Positions 54,846-63,543 of a DNA stretch of 64,000 bases are shown here, one piece after another; within the stretch, counting starts at the first letter, position 1; each line of letters opens with the position of its first letter. A program made the position numbers and the translations under genes. A model generated the notes under the pieces. That model had not been told where the DNA came from. It made no database searches and was given only the letters and a program-made list of their open reading frames with translations. The DNA is taken from contig CANNAM010000006.1 in the NCBI GenBank assembly GCA_947502595.1, forward strand, positions 1 to 64,000, read 5' to 3'. The DNA is from an uncultured Marinicella sp. GTDB lineage: Bacteria > Pseudomonadota > Gammaproteobacteria > Xanthomonadales > Marinicellaceae.

Positions 54846-55622
54846 ATGAATTTTAAGAACATGAAAACATCCAACCCGGCGATGACTAAAATGGCGCAAC
54901 AAACAATGAGTTTGGGGCCGGTTGATGAATTTATTGTTGATGACACACAACGCATGACAGTGAACGGCACCATCAATAAAACAGGCATCTTGCTGATGAT
55001 CGTTATGGCAGTTGGTGCTTGGTCTTGGAACACCATTTTAACCAACCCCAGTTTAGGTTATGGTTTAGCCATCACTGGTGTAATTGGTGCGTTGATTGCT
55101 TCTTTGGTGGTTTCATTCAAACCCCACACAGCCCCCATAGGCGCCCCCATTGTGGCGGCTTTGGAAGGTCTGTTTGTCGGCGCCATCTCTGCTGTTTTTG
55201 AAACCAGGTTCCCAGGTTTAGTGATTCAAGCTTTGGGTTTGACTGTAGCGGTTATGTTCTCTATGTTGTTTGCTTACCGCACCGGTTTAATTAAAGTCAC
55301 CGAAACATTCAAGAAAACCATGGTATTTGCCATCATGGGCATTGGCTTATTCTATGTAGTCAGTTTTGTGCTGAGCTTTTTTGGTGCTGCTCCCAGCTAC
55401 TTTGAAATCGGCAACAACAGCTTGTTCAACATTGGTCTTAACTTGGTTATTGTGGGTGTGGCTGCTTTGAGCTTGGTATTGGACTTTGACTTTATTGAAC
55501 GTGCAGCTGAACAAAACACGCCTAAATATATGGAGTGGTATGGCGCTTTTGGACTGATGGTTACTTTGGTCTGGCTGTACATTGAGCTGCTGCGTTTATT
55601 GGCCCGCTTCCAAAATGATTAA
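54846..55622 (+). CDS. Bax inhibitor-1/YccA family membrane protein
   Basis: 258 residues with seven membrane helices from about residue 45 on, and an N-terminal cytosolic part (PVDEFIVDDTQRMTVNGTINK). The pattern and length match the bacterial YccA/YetJ branch of the Bax inhibitor family; E. coli YccA restrains FtsH, and YetJ leaks calcium. GAGG is seen before the ATG. It starts a small cluster with an acetyltransferase and a lipoprotein. Confidence 0.82.
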   Translation: MNFKNMKTSNPAMTKMAQQTMSLGPVDEFIVDDTQRMTVNGTINKTGILLMIVMAVGAWSWNTILTNPSLGYGLAITGVIGALIASLVVSFKPHTAPIGAPIVAALEGLFVGAISAVFETRFPGLVIQALGLTVAVMFSMLFAYRTGLIKVTETFKKTMVFAIMGIGLFYVVSFVLSFFGAAPSYFEIGNNSLFNIGLNLVIVGVAALSLVLDFDFIERAAEQNTPKYMEWYGAFGLMVTLVWLYIELLRLLARFQND

Positions 55623-55635
55623 GGCATAAAACACA

Positions 55636-56118
55636 ATGACCGTAAACATCATTCAAGTTGACTACCACAACCCACGTCATGCCATGCACATGATTGAGTT
55701 GTTAGATTGCTATGCCACCGACCCCATGGGCGGTGGTGTGGCCTTGAGTGATTACACGGCACAAAATTTGGTGCCCGAATTGGCCAATCGCAATGATGCT
55801 TTCAGTGTCATAGCCTATGTTGATGGCCAACCTGCTGGCTTAACCAATTGTTTCGAAGGTTTTTCGACCTTTGCTTGTAAACCACTGATCAACATCCACG
55901 ATGTGGTGGTGGCCAGTGAATACCGTCGCATGGGAGTCAGCCGCAAAATGTTTGATAAAGTGGAAGAAATTGCCAAGGACAGGGGTTGCTGCAAACTCAC
56001 CTTAGAATTATTGTCTGGCAATTCAATTGCTCAAGCAGCGTATGAAAATTATGGCTTCAAGCAATACCAACTTGATGATGAGAATGGCGCCGCCATGTTC
56101 TGGGAAAAACAACTATGA
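55636..56118 (+). CDS. GNAT-family N-acetyltransferase
   Basis: 160 residues. INIHDVVVASEYRRMGVSRKMFDKV gives the beta-4 strand and the R-x-x-G-x-x acetyl-CoA loop, and NSIAQAAYENYGFKQYQL the closing motif. Substrate unknown. It starts 13 bases after the YccA-like gene and overlaps the next gene by ATGA. Confidence 0.87.
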   Translation: MTVNIIQVDYHNPRHAMHMIELLDCYATDPMGGGVALSDYTAQNLVPELANRNDAFSVIAYVDGQPAGLTNCFEGFSTFACKPLINIHDVVVASEYRRMGVSRKMFDKVEEIAKDRGCCKLTLELLSGNSIAQAAYENYGFKQYQLDDENGAAMFWEKQL

Positions 56119-56453
56119 AAACTGTTATTATCGCAACCTTACTGCTCAGCCTATGGGGCTGCCAAAGTCAAAACACAGCAACCAGCAGCAAAGACACCAC
56201 TGATCCAACCCTGAGTGCAAAAGCTTGCAGTAAAGACCTGAAAGTATGTGCCGATGGCCGCAGTGTCAGTCGCGACCCATTGAACCATTGCGAGTTTCAC
56301 AGCTGTGAATCAGCTGCAGCTTCCAAAGATGAGCCAATGGTGTGTACTCAGGATGTTAAACAATGCGCTGATGGCAGTTTTGTTGGCCGAGATTCAAACA
56401 AAAAATGTGCCTTTAAACCTTGTCCCAATGGTGACGGCCCAGCTTTATACTAA
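56115..56453 (+). CDS. Lipoprotein with tandem four-cysteine repeats
   Basis: 112 residues. Lipobox LSLWGCQSQ anchors it at Cys16. Two repeats follow with exactly the same spacing, C-x6-C-x13-C-x4-C, each containing CADG, a V-x-RD turn and C-x-F-x-x-C. The pattern suggests small disulfide-knitted domains in the periplasm or on the surface. I have seen similar C-x-DG-x-x-V-x-R units in marine bacteria but know no function. It overlaps the acetyltransferase by ATGA and the convergent rnd by 9 bases. Confidence 0.75.
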   Translation: MKTVIIATLLLSLWGCQSQNTATSSKDTTDPTLSAKACSKDLKVCADGRSVSRDPLNHCEFHSCESAAASKDEPMVCTQDVKQCADGSFVGRDSNKKCAFKPCPNGDGPALY

Positions 56454-57500
56454 AGCCTGCCAAGTTGCCAGATTATTTAAGTCTCCACCTTCAAATGCCA
56501 GCTTCTTCAAACCTTGCGTGTTGATGATAATTGATGGTTCTATTTGGTGCTGTTTAGCCAGCTGCTTAAGGCGCTGTTTCATGTCACTCAAATGATTGCC
56601 CTGCTGGCTGTTGAGTTTAATTTGTGCTGGCACATTGGCTAAACTGGGGTGCTGATCATTGCTCACGGTCGCAATTAAATTCTCTCCATTGTGCTTAACA
56701 AAATTGGCGTGCAAGCCTAAGTCAAATAAATCCGCAAACGTTTTTACGTTTCTGATGACCTCAACCATCTGTTTTGGGTTCAAAATCCAGTTTCTCGGCT
56801 TATTACGCGCTTTCGCCAACTCATCTCGCCAACCCAAGATCAACCATAATTTATTTGCCTCTACTTGATTCAAACGTTCAGATTTGACCATTTTTTGAAA
56901 CAACTTTTCGGCATGACCATCATGGTCCAACTGATCAATCATTTGTTGCATCAAGACATCGAACAACTTATCCAAGCCCTTGGCAGTGAATTTTTCGGTT
57001 AATACCTGTTTAAACTCATCCAAATAAGCAATGTCTTCGACGGCGTATTGTAACTGATCATCACTCAAAGGCCTGGCCAACCAATCTGATCGACTCAAGC
57101 CCTTATCCAGTTCAACACCCATCAAATCTTGTACTAAATTCAAATACGAAGTGTGCAAATCATAGCCGGATAAAGCCGCTGCCACTTGGGTGTCATACAG
57201 TAACTGAGGCTTCTGTCCAGTCACTTGACGGTACAGCTCCAAATCCTCAGAGCCTGAATGTAAAACCAAACCTTTTATCGGTTTTAACACCATTTCAGCA
57301 ATCTCTGGTATTGCTATATCAACCAAATAAACCAAGCCATCACAACTGATTTGTAATAAAGCTGGGTTCAAATAAAAGGTGCGGGTGCGTTCAAACTCGG
57401 TGTCAATGGCATAGTATTCAGACGCACTTAGTTTACCGGCTAAATTTAATGCATCTTCTGTGTCATCAACCCAGGTAAAATTTGATAAAATATTGCTCAT
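56445..57500 (-). CDS. rnd: Ribonuclease D
   Basis: 351 residues of the DEDDy exonucleases. Exo I DTEFERTRTFY, Exo II region (LYDTQVAAALSGYD) and Exo III YAVEDIAYL with the tyrosine all present, followed by HRDC-like C-terminal helices. It trims tRNA 3' ends. Its ATG (57498-57500 on the minus strand) shares two bases with the ATG of the divergent gene, and no ribosome binding site is seen. The -10-like TATAAA at 57512-57517 lies 11 bases upstream. Confidence 0.9.
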   Translation of the reverse strand: MSNILSNFTWVDDTEDALNLAGKLSASEYYAIDTEFERTRTFYLNPALLQISCDGLVYLVDIAIPEIAEMVLKPIKGLVLHSGSEDLELYRQVTGQKPQLLYDTQVAAALSGYDLHTSYLNLVQDLMGVELDKGLSRSDWLARPLSDDQLQYAVEDIAYLDEFKQVLTEKFTAKGLDKLFDVLMQQMIDQLDHDGHAEKLFQKMVKSERLNQVEANKLWLILGWRDELAKARNKPRNWILNPKQMVEVIRNVKTFADLFDLGLHANFVKHNGENLIATVSNDQHPSLANVPAQIKLNSQQGNHLSDMKQRLKQLAKQHQIEPSIIINTQGLKKLAFEGGDLNNLATWQALV

Positions 57501-59124
57501 GAAAAATCGTATTTATATTTATTTAGTCGTCCTCATTGTATGTTCTGCTTGCCAACATGCAACAAAAAATCCTGATCGCAGCCAACAATCAGCCCCAACC
57601 CCTGCAGCTAAACTGGCGCTGATCTCTATTAATGATGTCTACCGCATTGCAGGAATTGATAATGGCCAAACTGGCGGCCTGGCCAGGGTTCGGGCCTTGC
57701 GTGAGCAAATAGAAGCTGAATACAAAAACGTGTTGTTTTTACATGCTGGGGACTTCCTACATCCTTCATTTATCAGCAAGCAAGACGGTGGTTCAGCAAT
57801 GATCAAAACCATGAATATGCTGGATGGTGCTGCTGAACAATTTGATGAGCGAATGCTGGTTACTTGGGGCAACCATGAATTTGATAAGAGTGGTATCCGT
57901 CACGTGCCCATGATGAATGAACTTTTGGCAGCCTCTGAATTCACGTGGCTGGACAGCAACATCCAATGGCAAGCAGATACTATCAGTTCTGAACGCATGC
58001 AAAAGTATAAATTATTTCAATTTAATGAGTTCACCGTTGGTGTGTTTTCTTACACCACTGACATTGTACACCCAGAATACATCGATAGTTTTATAGGTTA
58101 CGCTGCTACTGCCGAACACTATGTGCCGATGCTGCGCGCGCAAGGTGCCGATTTTGTGATTGGCTTAACCCATCAATGGTTACAGGATGATTTGGCCATG
58201 ATGGCACTGCCTGAAGCTTTCCGACCAGACATTATTTTTGGAGGTCATGAGCATTATGCACAAACTGAACAAGTAAACGGTAATTGGGTCTTAAAAGCCG
58301 ATGCCGATGCCGCTTCAGCTTTGGTGGTAGAAGTTACTTTTGAGCCGACAGGTTATCAAGTGTTTCCACAATTGGTACCATTAAACAGTGAATTTCCAGA
58401 AGCACCTGAGGTGACTGACTTGGTTCAGAGCCTGAGTCTTGATAACGACACCAACTATTGTCTTAACAAAGGATTAAGCAGCGATTGTTTAGATGAAGTT
58501 TTGGGCACCACCAACAACCAACTCATAGCAGAAGAAACTGAAATCCGACGCTTTGAAACCAATTTAGGCAACACCCTGGCAGATTTGGCTTTGGCTGAAT
58601 TTAACAAATGCCAAGCAGATATTGTGTTACTTAATTCAGGTTCAATCCGGCTGAACCAAAACATCCCTGCAAATTCTGATATAACGATCAAGCATTTAGA
58701 AGAAATGTTCCCCTACCCCAGCGATTTGCGATTGATTGAATTCGACAGCACCTTGTTGCCAGAAATTTTGGCGCATGCCATATCAAGTTGGACCGCTAAT
58801 GGTCACTGGTTACAAATTGCAGGCTTTGTTTTCATTCACAACCCTGAGCTGCAAACAGCTGAACACATTCACCTCAAAGGCCAAGCGCATAATGAGTCTA
58901 TAAAAAACCGAAAAGTTCGTGCAGTGGTACCATACTATTTAATTTCTGATGACACCGATCATGATGGTTATGAAATGCTTAATTCAGGTATGCAGCGCAC
59001 ATGTGAAGCCAATGGCGCCCAAATTAAAAACCTGTTTAAGCAGCACCTTAAAAGCTTACCATCTGGCCTTAACTCAAACCGTGATTTCCGTATTTGTAAC
59101 ACCGTAAGGGATACATGTCATTGA
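57499..59124 (+). CDS. 5'-nucleotidase/metallophosphatase lipoprotein, UshA-like
   Basis: 541 residues. Lipobox IVCSACQHA anchors it. The metallophosphatase domain has ISINDVYR, HAGDFLHPS, WGNHEFDKSG, LTHQWLQDD and FGGHEHY for two metals (about 45-270). The C-terminal domain (about 350-510) has NSGSIRLNQNIP and EEMFPYPSDL for substrate binding. It would hydrolyse nucleotides or sugar nucleotides in the periplasm. A -10-like TAAAAT ends seven bases before the ATG and no ribosome binding site is seen, suggesting a leaderless message. It overlaps the next gene by 10 bases. Confidence 0.85.
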   Translation: MKNRIYIYLVVLIVCSACQHATKNPDRSQQSAPTPAAKLALISINDVYRIAGIDNGQTGGLARVRALREQIEAEYKNVLFLHAGDFLHPSFISKQDGGSAMIKTMNMLDGAAEQFDERMLVTWGNHEFDKSGIRHVPMMNELLAASEFTWLDSNIQWQADTISSERMQKYKLFQFNEFTVGVFSYTTDIVHPEYIDSFIGYAATAEHYVPMLRAQGADFVIGLTHQWLQDDLAMMALPEAFRPDIIFGGHEHYAQTEQVNGNWVLKADADAASALVVEVTFEPTGYQVFPQLVPLNSEFPEAPEVTDLVQSLSLDNDTNYCLNKGLSSDCLDEVLGTTNNQLIAEETEIRRFETNLGNTLADLALAEFNKCQADIVLLNSGSIRLNQNIPANSDITIKHLEEMFPYPSDLRLIEFDSTLLPEILAHAISSWTANGHWLQIAGFVFIHNPELQTAEHIHLKGQAHNESIKNRKVRAVVPYYLISDDTDHDGYEMLNSGMQRTCEANGAQIKNLFKQHLKSLPSGLNSNRDFRICNTVRDTCH

Positions 59125-61019
59125 ACCACAGTTCCAATATAAGTTTCAAAGAAATCAGTATGTTGGCACTGGGCTTCCTGTTGATATACAGCCTATATTA
59201 CCTGCGCACCAACGAACAAGTATTTACCCAAGCTGTTATTGAAAACAGTGACAATGCGGTACTGAAAGCTCCTGCAGAACCAGTCGTAAAAGTTGAAACA
59301 CAAGCGCAACCACTTTCACCGACCGTTTTGGACCAAGTTGAAATTCCAGACTGGCTGGCCAATAAAGATGATTTTGACTTGAGCAACCTAACTGCTGAAG
59401 ACCTATTGCAATTGGCTCGATTGGCTCATCAGCAAGACCATGATTTATTTCCTGACAACCAAAACACCCTGGTTTACATTTTAAAAGCCAAAGAGCTGGG
59501 TATCGTTTCTGCTGAAATGGATGAGTTGCTCACGTCAGTACACGCCAATTTATATGACCAAGCCGAGCTAGCGATACGCAACTACGATGCGCACTTACTC
59601 ACCGCACTGACCGCGAGGCTAAAATCTATTGACGAAAATGATTCTAAAATCCCTGTTTTCACCACTCAAATTGGGCTCATTTATACCCTGCAAAGATTGA
59701 GCCAGGAAATCACAACTTACTTGAACCAAGGCCAACTTTACCAAAGTGACCAAAAAGATGCTGTGCACACCTTAATCAGAGCCATCAACGTAGACAGCAA
59801 CTACCCTTCGATTTCACAGTTAAAAGCACAAACACTGGAACAGCTACAAGCCAAAGCGTTGCGAGCAGCACAGGAACTTGATTTCACCATTGCTGACGAA
59901 CAAATAAAAATCATGCAAGAAGTGGACGACAAACACGAACTCACCCTTGCCACCCAAACTGATATATTGGCACAAAAACAAAACAGATTTGCTTATCTGG
60001 ACCAACAATTCTACGCTGCCATCAACAACCTAAATTTAACCCGTGCAGCCAATATGATAGAAGAGCTGGATGAATTAGAAATCGCCAGCAACCAATTAAG
60101 CGGTTACCAAGCACTGTTAACTAAAACCAAAACCTATGGCCCCTACGAAATTGGTGATGAGTTCAATGACATACTGCCCTTTGGCAACACCGGTCCCACT
60201 ATGGTGGTGATACCCACCGGAACATTCAGCATGGGCAGCCAAACTGGGCCTAAACACCAACGCCCCAGACACACTGTAACCATCGACTATGGCTTTGCTG
60301 TGGCCAAGAATGAAATCACCGTGCAACAGTTCCAACAGTTTGTTTCAGCAACCAACTACAAATCCACTGCAGAGTTAAATAAGCGCACCAAAGTTTATGA
60401 CGAAGACACAGGGCGATTCAAAGACAAGTACGGCATTAATTGGCGCCATGACTTTTTAGGCAAACCTGCCAGCCCTGACTTACCAGTGATTCATGTGTCT
60501 TGGCATGATGCCAGTGCCTATGCAGCCTGGCTCAGTTCCACCACCGGTCAAAATTACCGTTTACTTACAGAAAGTGAATTTGAATACATGTTAAGCACCA
60601 ACAATGACAGCCGTTACCCATGGGGGGATGGTCCACCGACACAAATATGGGGCAACTTTTCTGGGGCCAGAGACAAATTCAAAAGAAGTCGGATTAAATG
60701 GCGCGAAGGCTTCAGTGATTATGAAGACGGTTATTGGGGCCCAGCTCCCGTGGGCTCGTTCATTGCGTCCATGCATGGCATCAACGATTTGACTGGCAAC
60801 ATAATGGAATGGGTTGAAGACTGTTGGCACGACACTTACACACGTGCTCCGGACGATGGGTCTGCATGGGTAAACCGCGGCTGCGAGAATCGGGTCATAC
60901 GTGGTGGTAATTGGGCCAGCCCCAATGTAGAGTACCAAGTACACCACAGACTGAAAGCAGAAATGGAATTAACCGACCCCAGAATTGGCTTTCGAGTGGC
61001 CAAAACCTTTAACTATTAA
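59115..61019 (+). CDS. Membrane-anchored sulfatase-modifying-factor-like (SUMF1) protein
   Basis: 634 residues. One N-terminal membrane helix (about 12-30), a helical repeat/coiled-coil region (about 80-340), and a C-terminal SUMF1/FGE-like domain (about 365-632): MVVIPTGTFSMGS, HVSWHDASAYAAWLS, RLLTESEFEYM, GNIMEWVEDCWHDTY and RGGNWASPNVEYQVHHR...GFR. At the position of the paired cysteines of true formylglycine-generating enzymes there is no cysteine, so it is unlikely to modify sulfatases. It overlaps the nucleotidase by 10 bases and should be translated together with it. Confidence 0.8.
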   Translation: MSLNHSSNISFKEISMLALGFLLIYSLYYLRTNEQVFTQAVIENSDNAVLKAPAEPVVKVETQAQPLSPTVLDQVEIPDWLANKDDFDLSNLTAEDLLQLARLAHQQDHDLFPDNQNTLVYILKAKELGIVSAEMDELLTSVHANLYDQAELAIRNYDAHLLTALTARLKSIDENDSKIPVFTTQIGLIYTLQRLSQEITTYLNQGQLYQSDQKDAVHTLIRAINVDSNYPSISQLKAQTLEQLQAKALRAAQELDFTIADEQIKIMQEVDDKHELTLATQTDILAQKQNRFAYLDQQFYAAINNLNLTRAANMIEELDELEIASNQLSGYQALLTKTKTYGPYEIGDEFNDILPFGNTGPTMVVIPTGTFSMGSQTGPKHQRPRHTVTIDYGFAVAKNEITVQQFQQFVSATNYKSTAELNKRTKVYDEDTGRFKDKYGINWRHDFLGKPASPDLPVIHVSWHDASAYAAWLSSTTGQNYRLLTESEFEYMLSTNNDSRYPWGDGPPTQIWGNFSGARDKFKRSRIKWREGFSDYEDGYWGPAPVGSFIASMHGINDLTGNIMEWVEDCWHDTYTRAPDDGSAWVNRGCENRVIRGGNWASPNVEYQVHHRLKAEMELTDPRIGFRVAKTFNY

Positions 61020-61048
61020 TCACCAATGTTTATTGAGGAAACAAAGTC

Positions 61049-61504
61049 ATGAAATATTTCTTTTGTATTATAATCTTATGTAGTTCATACAATTTATCAG
61101 CTGCAGATACAAAAAAATCATCAAACAGCTACATAACAGCTGAATCGGTGTTTGAAAGCCACAAAGCAAACCCTAAAAAGGTTATCAAAGGCACTTTTTT
61201 GTTACCAATAAAATCCATTACAACGCAGGGATTAGACAGCTTGCTTAATACCCATTCGAACCCGCAAGACCCTAAAAACATCACTGTAATCATGCCAGTA
61301 TTTATTAAAAATCATTTTCAAAGAAGCACACAAACTAGCCTTGAATCACTGTTCATCAACCACCAAATTTTAGTCAAAGGTCAAATCAATTGGACAGCAC
61401 TCGAACCACTTTCAGAACAAGACAAAGCTGAATCCAAAAACATAAAAACTTTAAAGCCATCCATAAAACTAAATTTTACCGATCAATTGGTTCATTACGA
61501 TTGA
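61049..61504 (+). CDS. Small secreted hypothetical protein
   Basis: 151 residues with a signal peptide (FFCIIILCSSYNLSAA). The mature part is basic, beta-rich and without known motifs (ILVKGQINWTALEPLSEQD near the end). I do not recognise it. It lies 29 bases after the SUMF1-like gene and may share its transcript. Confidence 0.6.
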   Translation: MKYFFCIIILCSSYNLSAADTKKSSNSYITAESVFESHKANPKKVIKGTFLLPIKSITTQGLDSLLNTHSNPQDPKNITVIMPVFIKNHFQRSTQTSLESLFINHQILVKGQINWTALEPLSEQDKAESKNIKTLKPSIKLNFTDQLVHYD

Positions 61505-61600
61505 TTAAACAGATTGTTATGATCAGTAAACTCAAATTTACAACGACCAAGCTATTGATTAAGATATAGATAATCAATAACCAATAGGTAAAAGATAATT

Positions 61601-62068
61601 ATGAGCATCAACATAGGAATTAACAGCGATAATCGTGAAGTTATTGTAGAGGGTTTGAGTCGTTTATTGGCTGACTCTTATACACTGTACTTAAAAACCC
61701 ACAACTACCATTGGAACGTAACCGGTCCAATGTTTACTGCATTGCACACCCTGTTTGAAGAACAATACACTGAGTTGGCAACAGCGGTTGATGTGATAGC
61801 AGAGCGCATCAGGGCACTTGGAGAGTTTGCCCCAGGTTCATACAAGGCGTTCGCCAAGCTGACGGCCATCAAGGAAGAGAACGATGTGCCAGATGCAGAA
61901 ACCATGTTGAAAAACTTGCTAAATTCGCATGAAGTTATCATCCGCCATGCACGTGAATTACTGCAAACTGAAGCCATCGATACCGATGAAGTCAGTGGTG
62001 ATTTACTTACACAAAGAATGGAATTTCACGAAAAAAATGCCTGGATGTTACGCTCAATGCTGGGCTAA
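61601..62068 (+). CDS. Dps-family ferritin-like protein
   Basis: 155 residues. THNYHWNVTGPMFTALHTLFEEQY carries the conserved His and acidic residues of the ferroxidase site, and DVIAERIRALGEFAPGS the next helix. Dps proteins oxidise and store iron and protect DNA. AGG precedes the ATG. It has its own terminator. Confidence 0.9.
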   Translation: MSINIGINSDNREVIVEGLSRLLADSYTLYLKTHNYHWNVTGPMFTALHTLFEEQYTELATAVDVIAERIRALGEFAPGSYKAFAKLTAIKEENDVPDAETMLKNLLNSHEVIIRHARELLQTEAIDTDEVSGDLLTQRMEFHEKNAWMLRSMLG

Positions 62069-62090
62069 GCAAAGCATGTATTCAACCTGA

Positions 62091-62122
62091 AAAAAAACCA
62101 GCACAGTTGTGCTGGTTTTTTT
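62091..62122. terminator. Bidirectional terminator (dps / HPF-like gene)
   Basis: CCAGCACA and TGTGCTGG form the stem (62098-62105, 62108-62115), extended by seven A-T pairs, with A- and T-tracts on both sides. It serves both convergent genes. Confidence 0.85.
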
Positions 62123-62140
62123 ATTTAATCCTGACGCCTT

Positions 62141-62455
62141 TTAATTACCGCGGCGCTTTTCAACGGTTTTCCTCACTGACCGAGTAATTCTTTCAGCTGC
62201 ACCATCAATTGCCATATTGATGTTTTCTGCATGGTGAGTAACTACAATCGGCTTTAAGCCACGAATACGGGCTTCCATGGTACAACGCAAATCATCATCA
62301 CCGCCCTTGTGACTGTTTTCATCTGCTAGATAAACTTCAACCCTGGTGACTTCATCCTTGAAACTGTTTAAAACATCATTCAACAGGTTTTCAACATGTT
62401 GTCTCAATAAATCACCGCCTTTGACATGATGATCAGTATTGACTTGTATTTGCAT
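62141..62455 (-). CDS. HPF/RaiA-family ribosome-associated protein
   Basis: 104 residues of the short hibernation-promoting-factor class. LRQHVENLLNDVLNSFKDEVTRVEVYL and CTMEARIRGLKPIVV match the beta-alpha-beta-beta-beta-alpha fold. It would bind 30S subunits in slow growth or stress. Of two adjacent ATG codons the second (62455) lies six bases after GGAG. Confidence 0.82.
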   Translation of the reverse strand: MQIQVNTDHHVKGGDLLRQHVENLLNDVLNSFKDEVTRVEVYLADENSHKGGDDDLRCTMEARIRGLKPIVVTHHAENINMAIDGAAERITRSVRKTVEKRRGN

Positions 62456-62696
62456 CATTTACTCCTCGTTGTTATATTTGTGAAATGTCCTGTATTCATT
62501 CTGAGGTCAATATTTAAATTTTCAAACCTTTTTGTGGCTATTTCTGACTAAAGCCTAAAAATGCTGCACTTGAACGATGAAAACCAGTCTAAAGACACCT
62601 TTAAAGCAATACAGGTTTCAGCAACCTGACAAATACCTTGGCATGGCAGCCGCCTTTCTCAGGCAACCTTTAAGCAAGAATTATTCAAAAAATCAC

Positions 62697-62724
62697 TTGC
62701 CATAAAATAAAAATCTACTATACT
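62697..62724 (+). promoter_or_regulatory. Promoter of tRNA-Leu
   Basis: TTGCCA (62697-62702), 16 bases, TATACT (62719-62724), then a GC-containing discriminator (TTACCGCC) before the tRNA at 62736. Confidence 0.6.
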
Positions 62725-62735
62725 TTACCGCCTGT

Positions 62736-62820
62736 GCCGGGGTGGCGGAATTGGTAGACGCGCCGGATTCAAAATCCGGTTTCTTCGGAAGTGCGAGTTC
62801 GATTCTCGCCCTCGGCACCA
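62736..62820 (+). tRNA. tRNA-Leu (anticodon CAA)
   Basis: 85 bases. The acceptor stem GCCGGGG pairs with CCTCGGC (one G-T). The anticodon stem CCGGA/TCCGG encloses TTCAAAA, anticodon CAA at 62770-62772. A long variable arm (class II) is present, and CCA is encoded at the 3' end. It decodes UUG. Confidence 0.95.
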
Positions 62821-62891
62821 TTAATACCTTCCATACAAGACTGATTGTTGCTATTCTTACCTACAACAACAGTATTCAGATTGATTTTAAT

Positions 62892-63497
62892 TTGCCTAAC
62901 CTCAGATCTCAACAAAAAGAACGCACCCGCCGAGCCATCATTGATGCAGCCATTGGCCAACTCAGCGAAAGCAAAAGTTTTGCCAGTTTAAGTTTGCGTG
63001 AAGTGGCCCGCGAAGCTGGGATTGCCCCCACCTCTTTTTACAGACACTTCAAAGACATGGAAGAATTAGGCCTGACATTGGTAGATGAGTCAGGTTTGGC
63101 TTTACGACAATTGATGCGCAAAGCACGCCAACGAATGTTGAACAAACGAAGTGTTATCGCCACTTCGGTAAAAACCTTTCTCGAATTCACCCAAGCCAAC
63201 CCCAATATTTTCAGGATATTATTTCACGAACGATCTGGCACCACCCAAGCCTTAAGGATGGCTGTTACACGTGAAATACAGTATTTTGTGGACGAATTAA
63301 CTGAGTACATTCAAAATGAAGGCTTTGGCCAAGCCTCAGCCCACGCACAAGCCGAAGCCATGGTGGCAGTGATATTCAACACTGGGGCAGAATCAATCGC
63401 TTCCAAACCCAACCAAAGAAAAACGCTTGAAGAACGTGCCATTAAACAATTGCGATATATTGCTACTGGCGCAGCCGCACTGAAAGAAAAGGAATAA
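62892..63497 (+). CDS. fabR: TetR-family repressor of unsaturated fatty acid genes, FabR
   Basis: About 201 residues. [21 protein letters not shown] and the DNA-binding region [20 protein letters not shown] (about residues 28-47) are nearly those of E. coli FabR, as are [14 protein letters not shown] and LLFHERSG-like blocks. FabR represses fabA/fabB in response to acyl-ACP/CoA balance. The reading frame opens inside the tRNA, so the true start must come after 62820; TTG at 62892 gives the FabR length but has a weak ribosome binding site, and another non-ATG start is possible. Confidence 0.82.
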   Translation: MPNLRSQQKERTRRAIIDAAIGQLSESKSFASLSLREVAREAGIAPTSFYRHFKDMEELGLTLVDESGLALRQLMRKARQRMLNKRSVIATSVKTFLEFTQANPNIFRILFHERSGTTQALRMAVTREIQYFVDELTEYIQNEGFGQASAHAQAEAMVAVIFNTGAESIASKPNQRKTLEERAIKQLRYIATGAAALKEKE

Positions 63498-63543
63498 ATT
63501 CAGTAATCAACCTGGTTAACTTTGATGCTGAACTGAACGCAAC

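Noticed and set aside
59115-61019. True formylglycine-generating enzyme
   Set aside because: The paired active-site cysteines in the C-terminal motif are absent.
62742-62891. FabR start at the first ATG of the frame
   Set aside because: This ATG lies inside tRNA-Leu, and the first 50 residues are tRNA-derived and unlike any FabR N-terminus.
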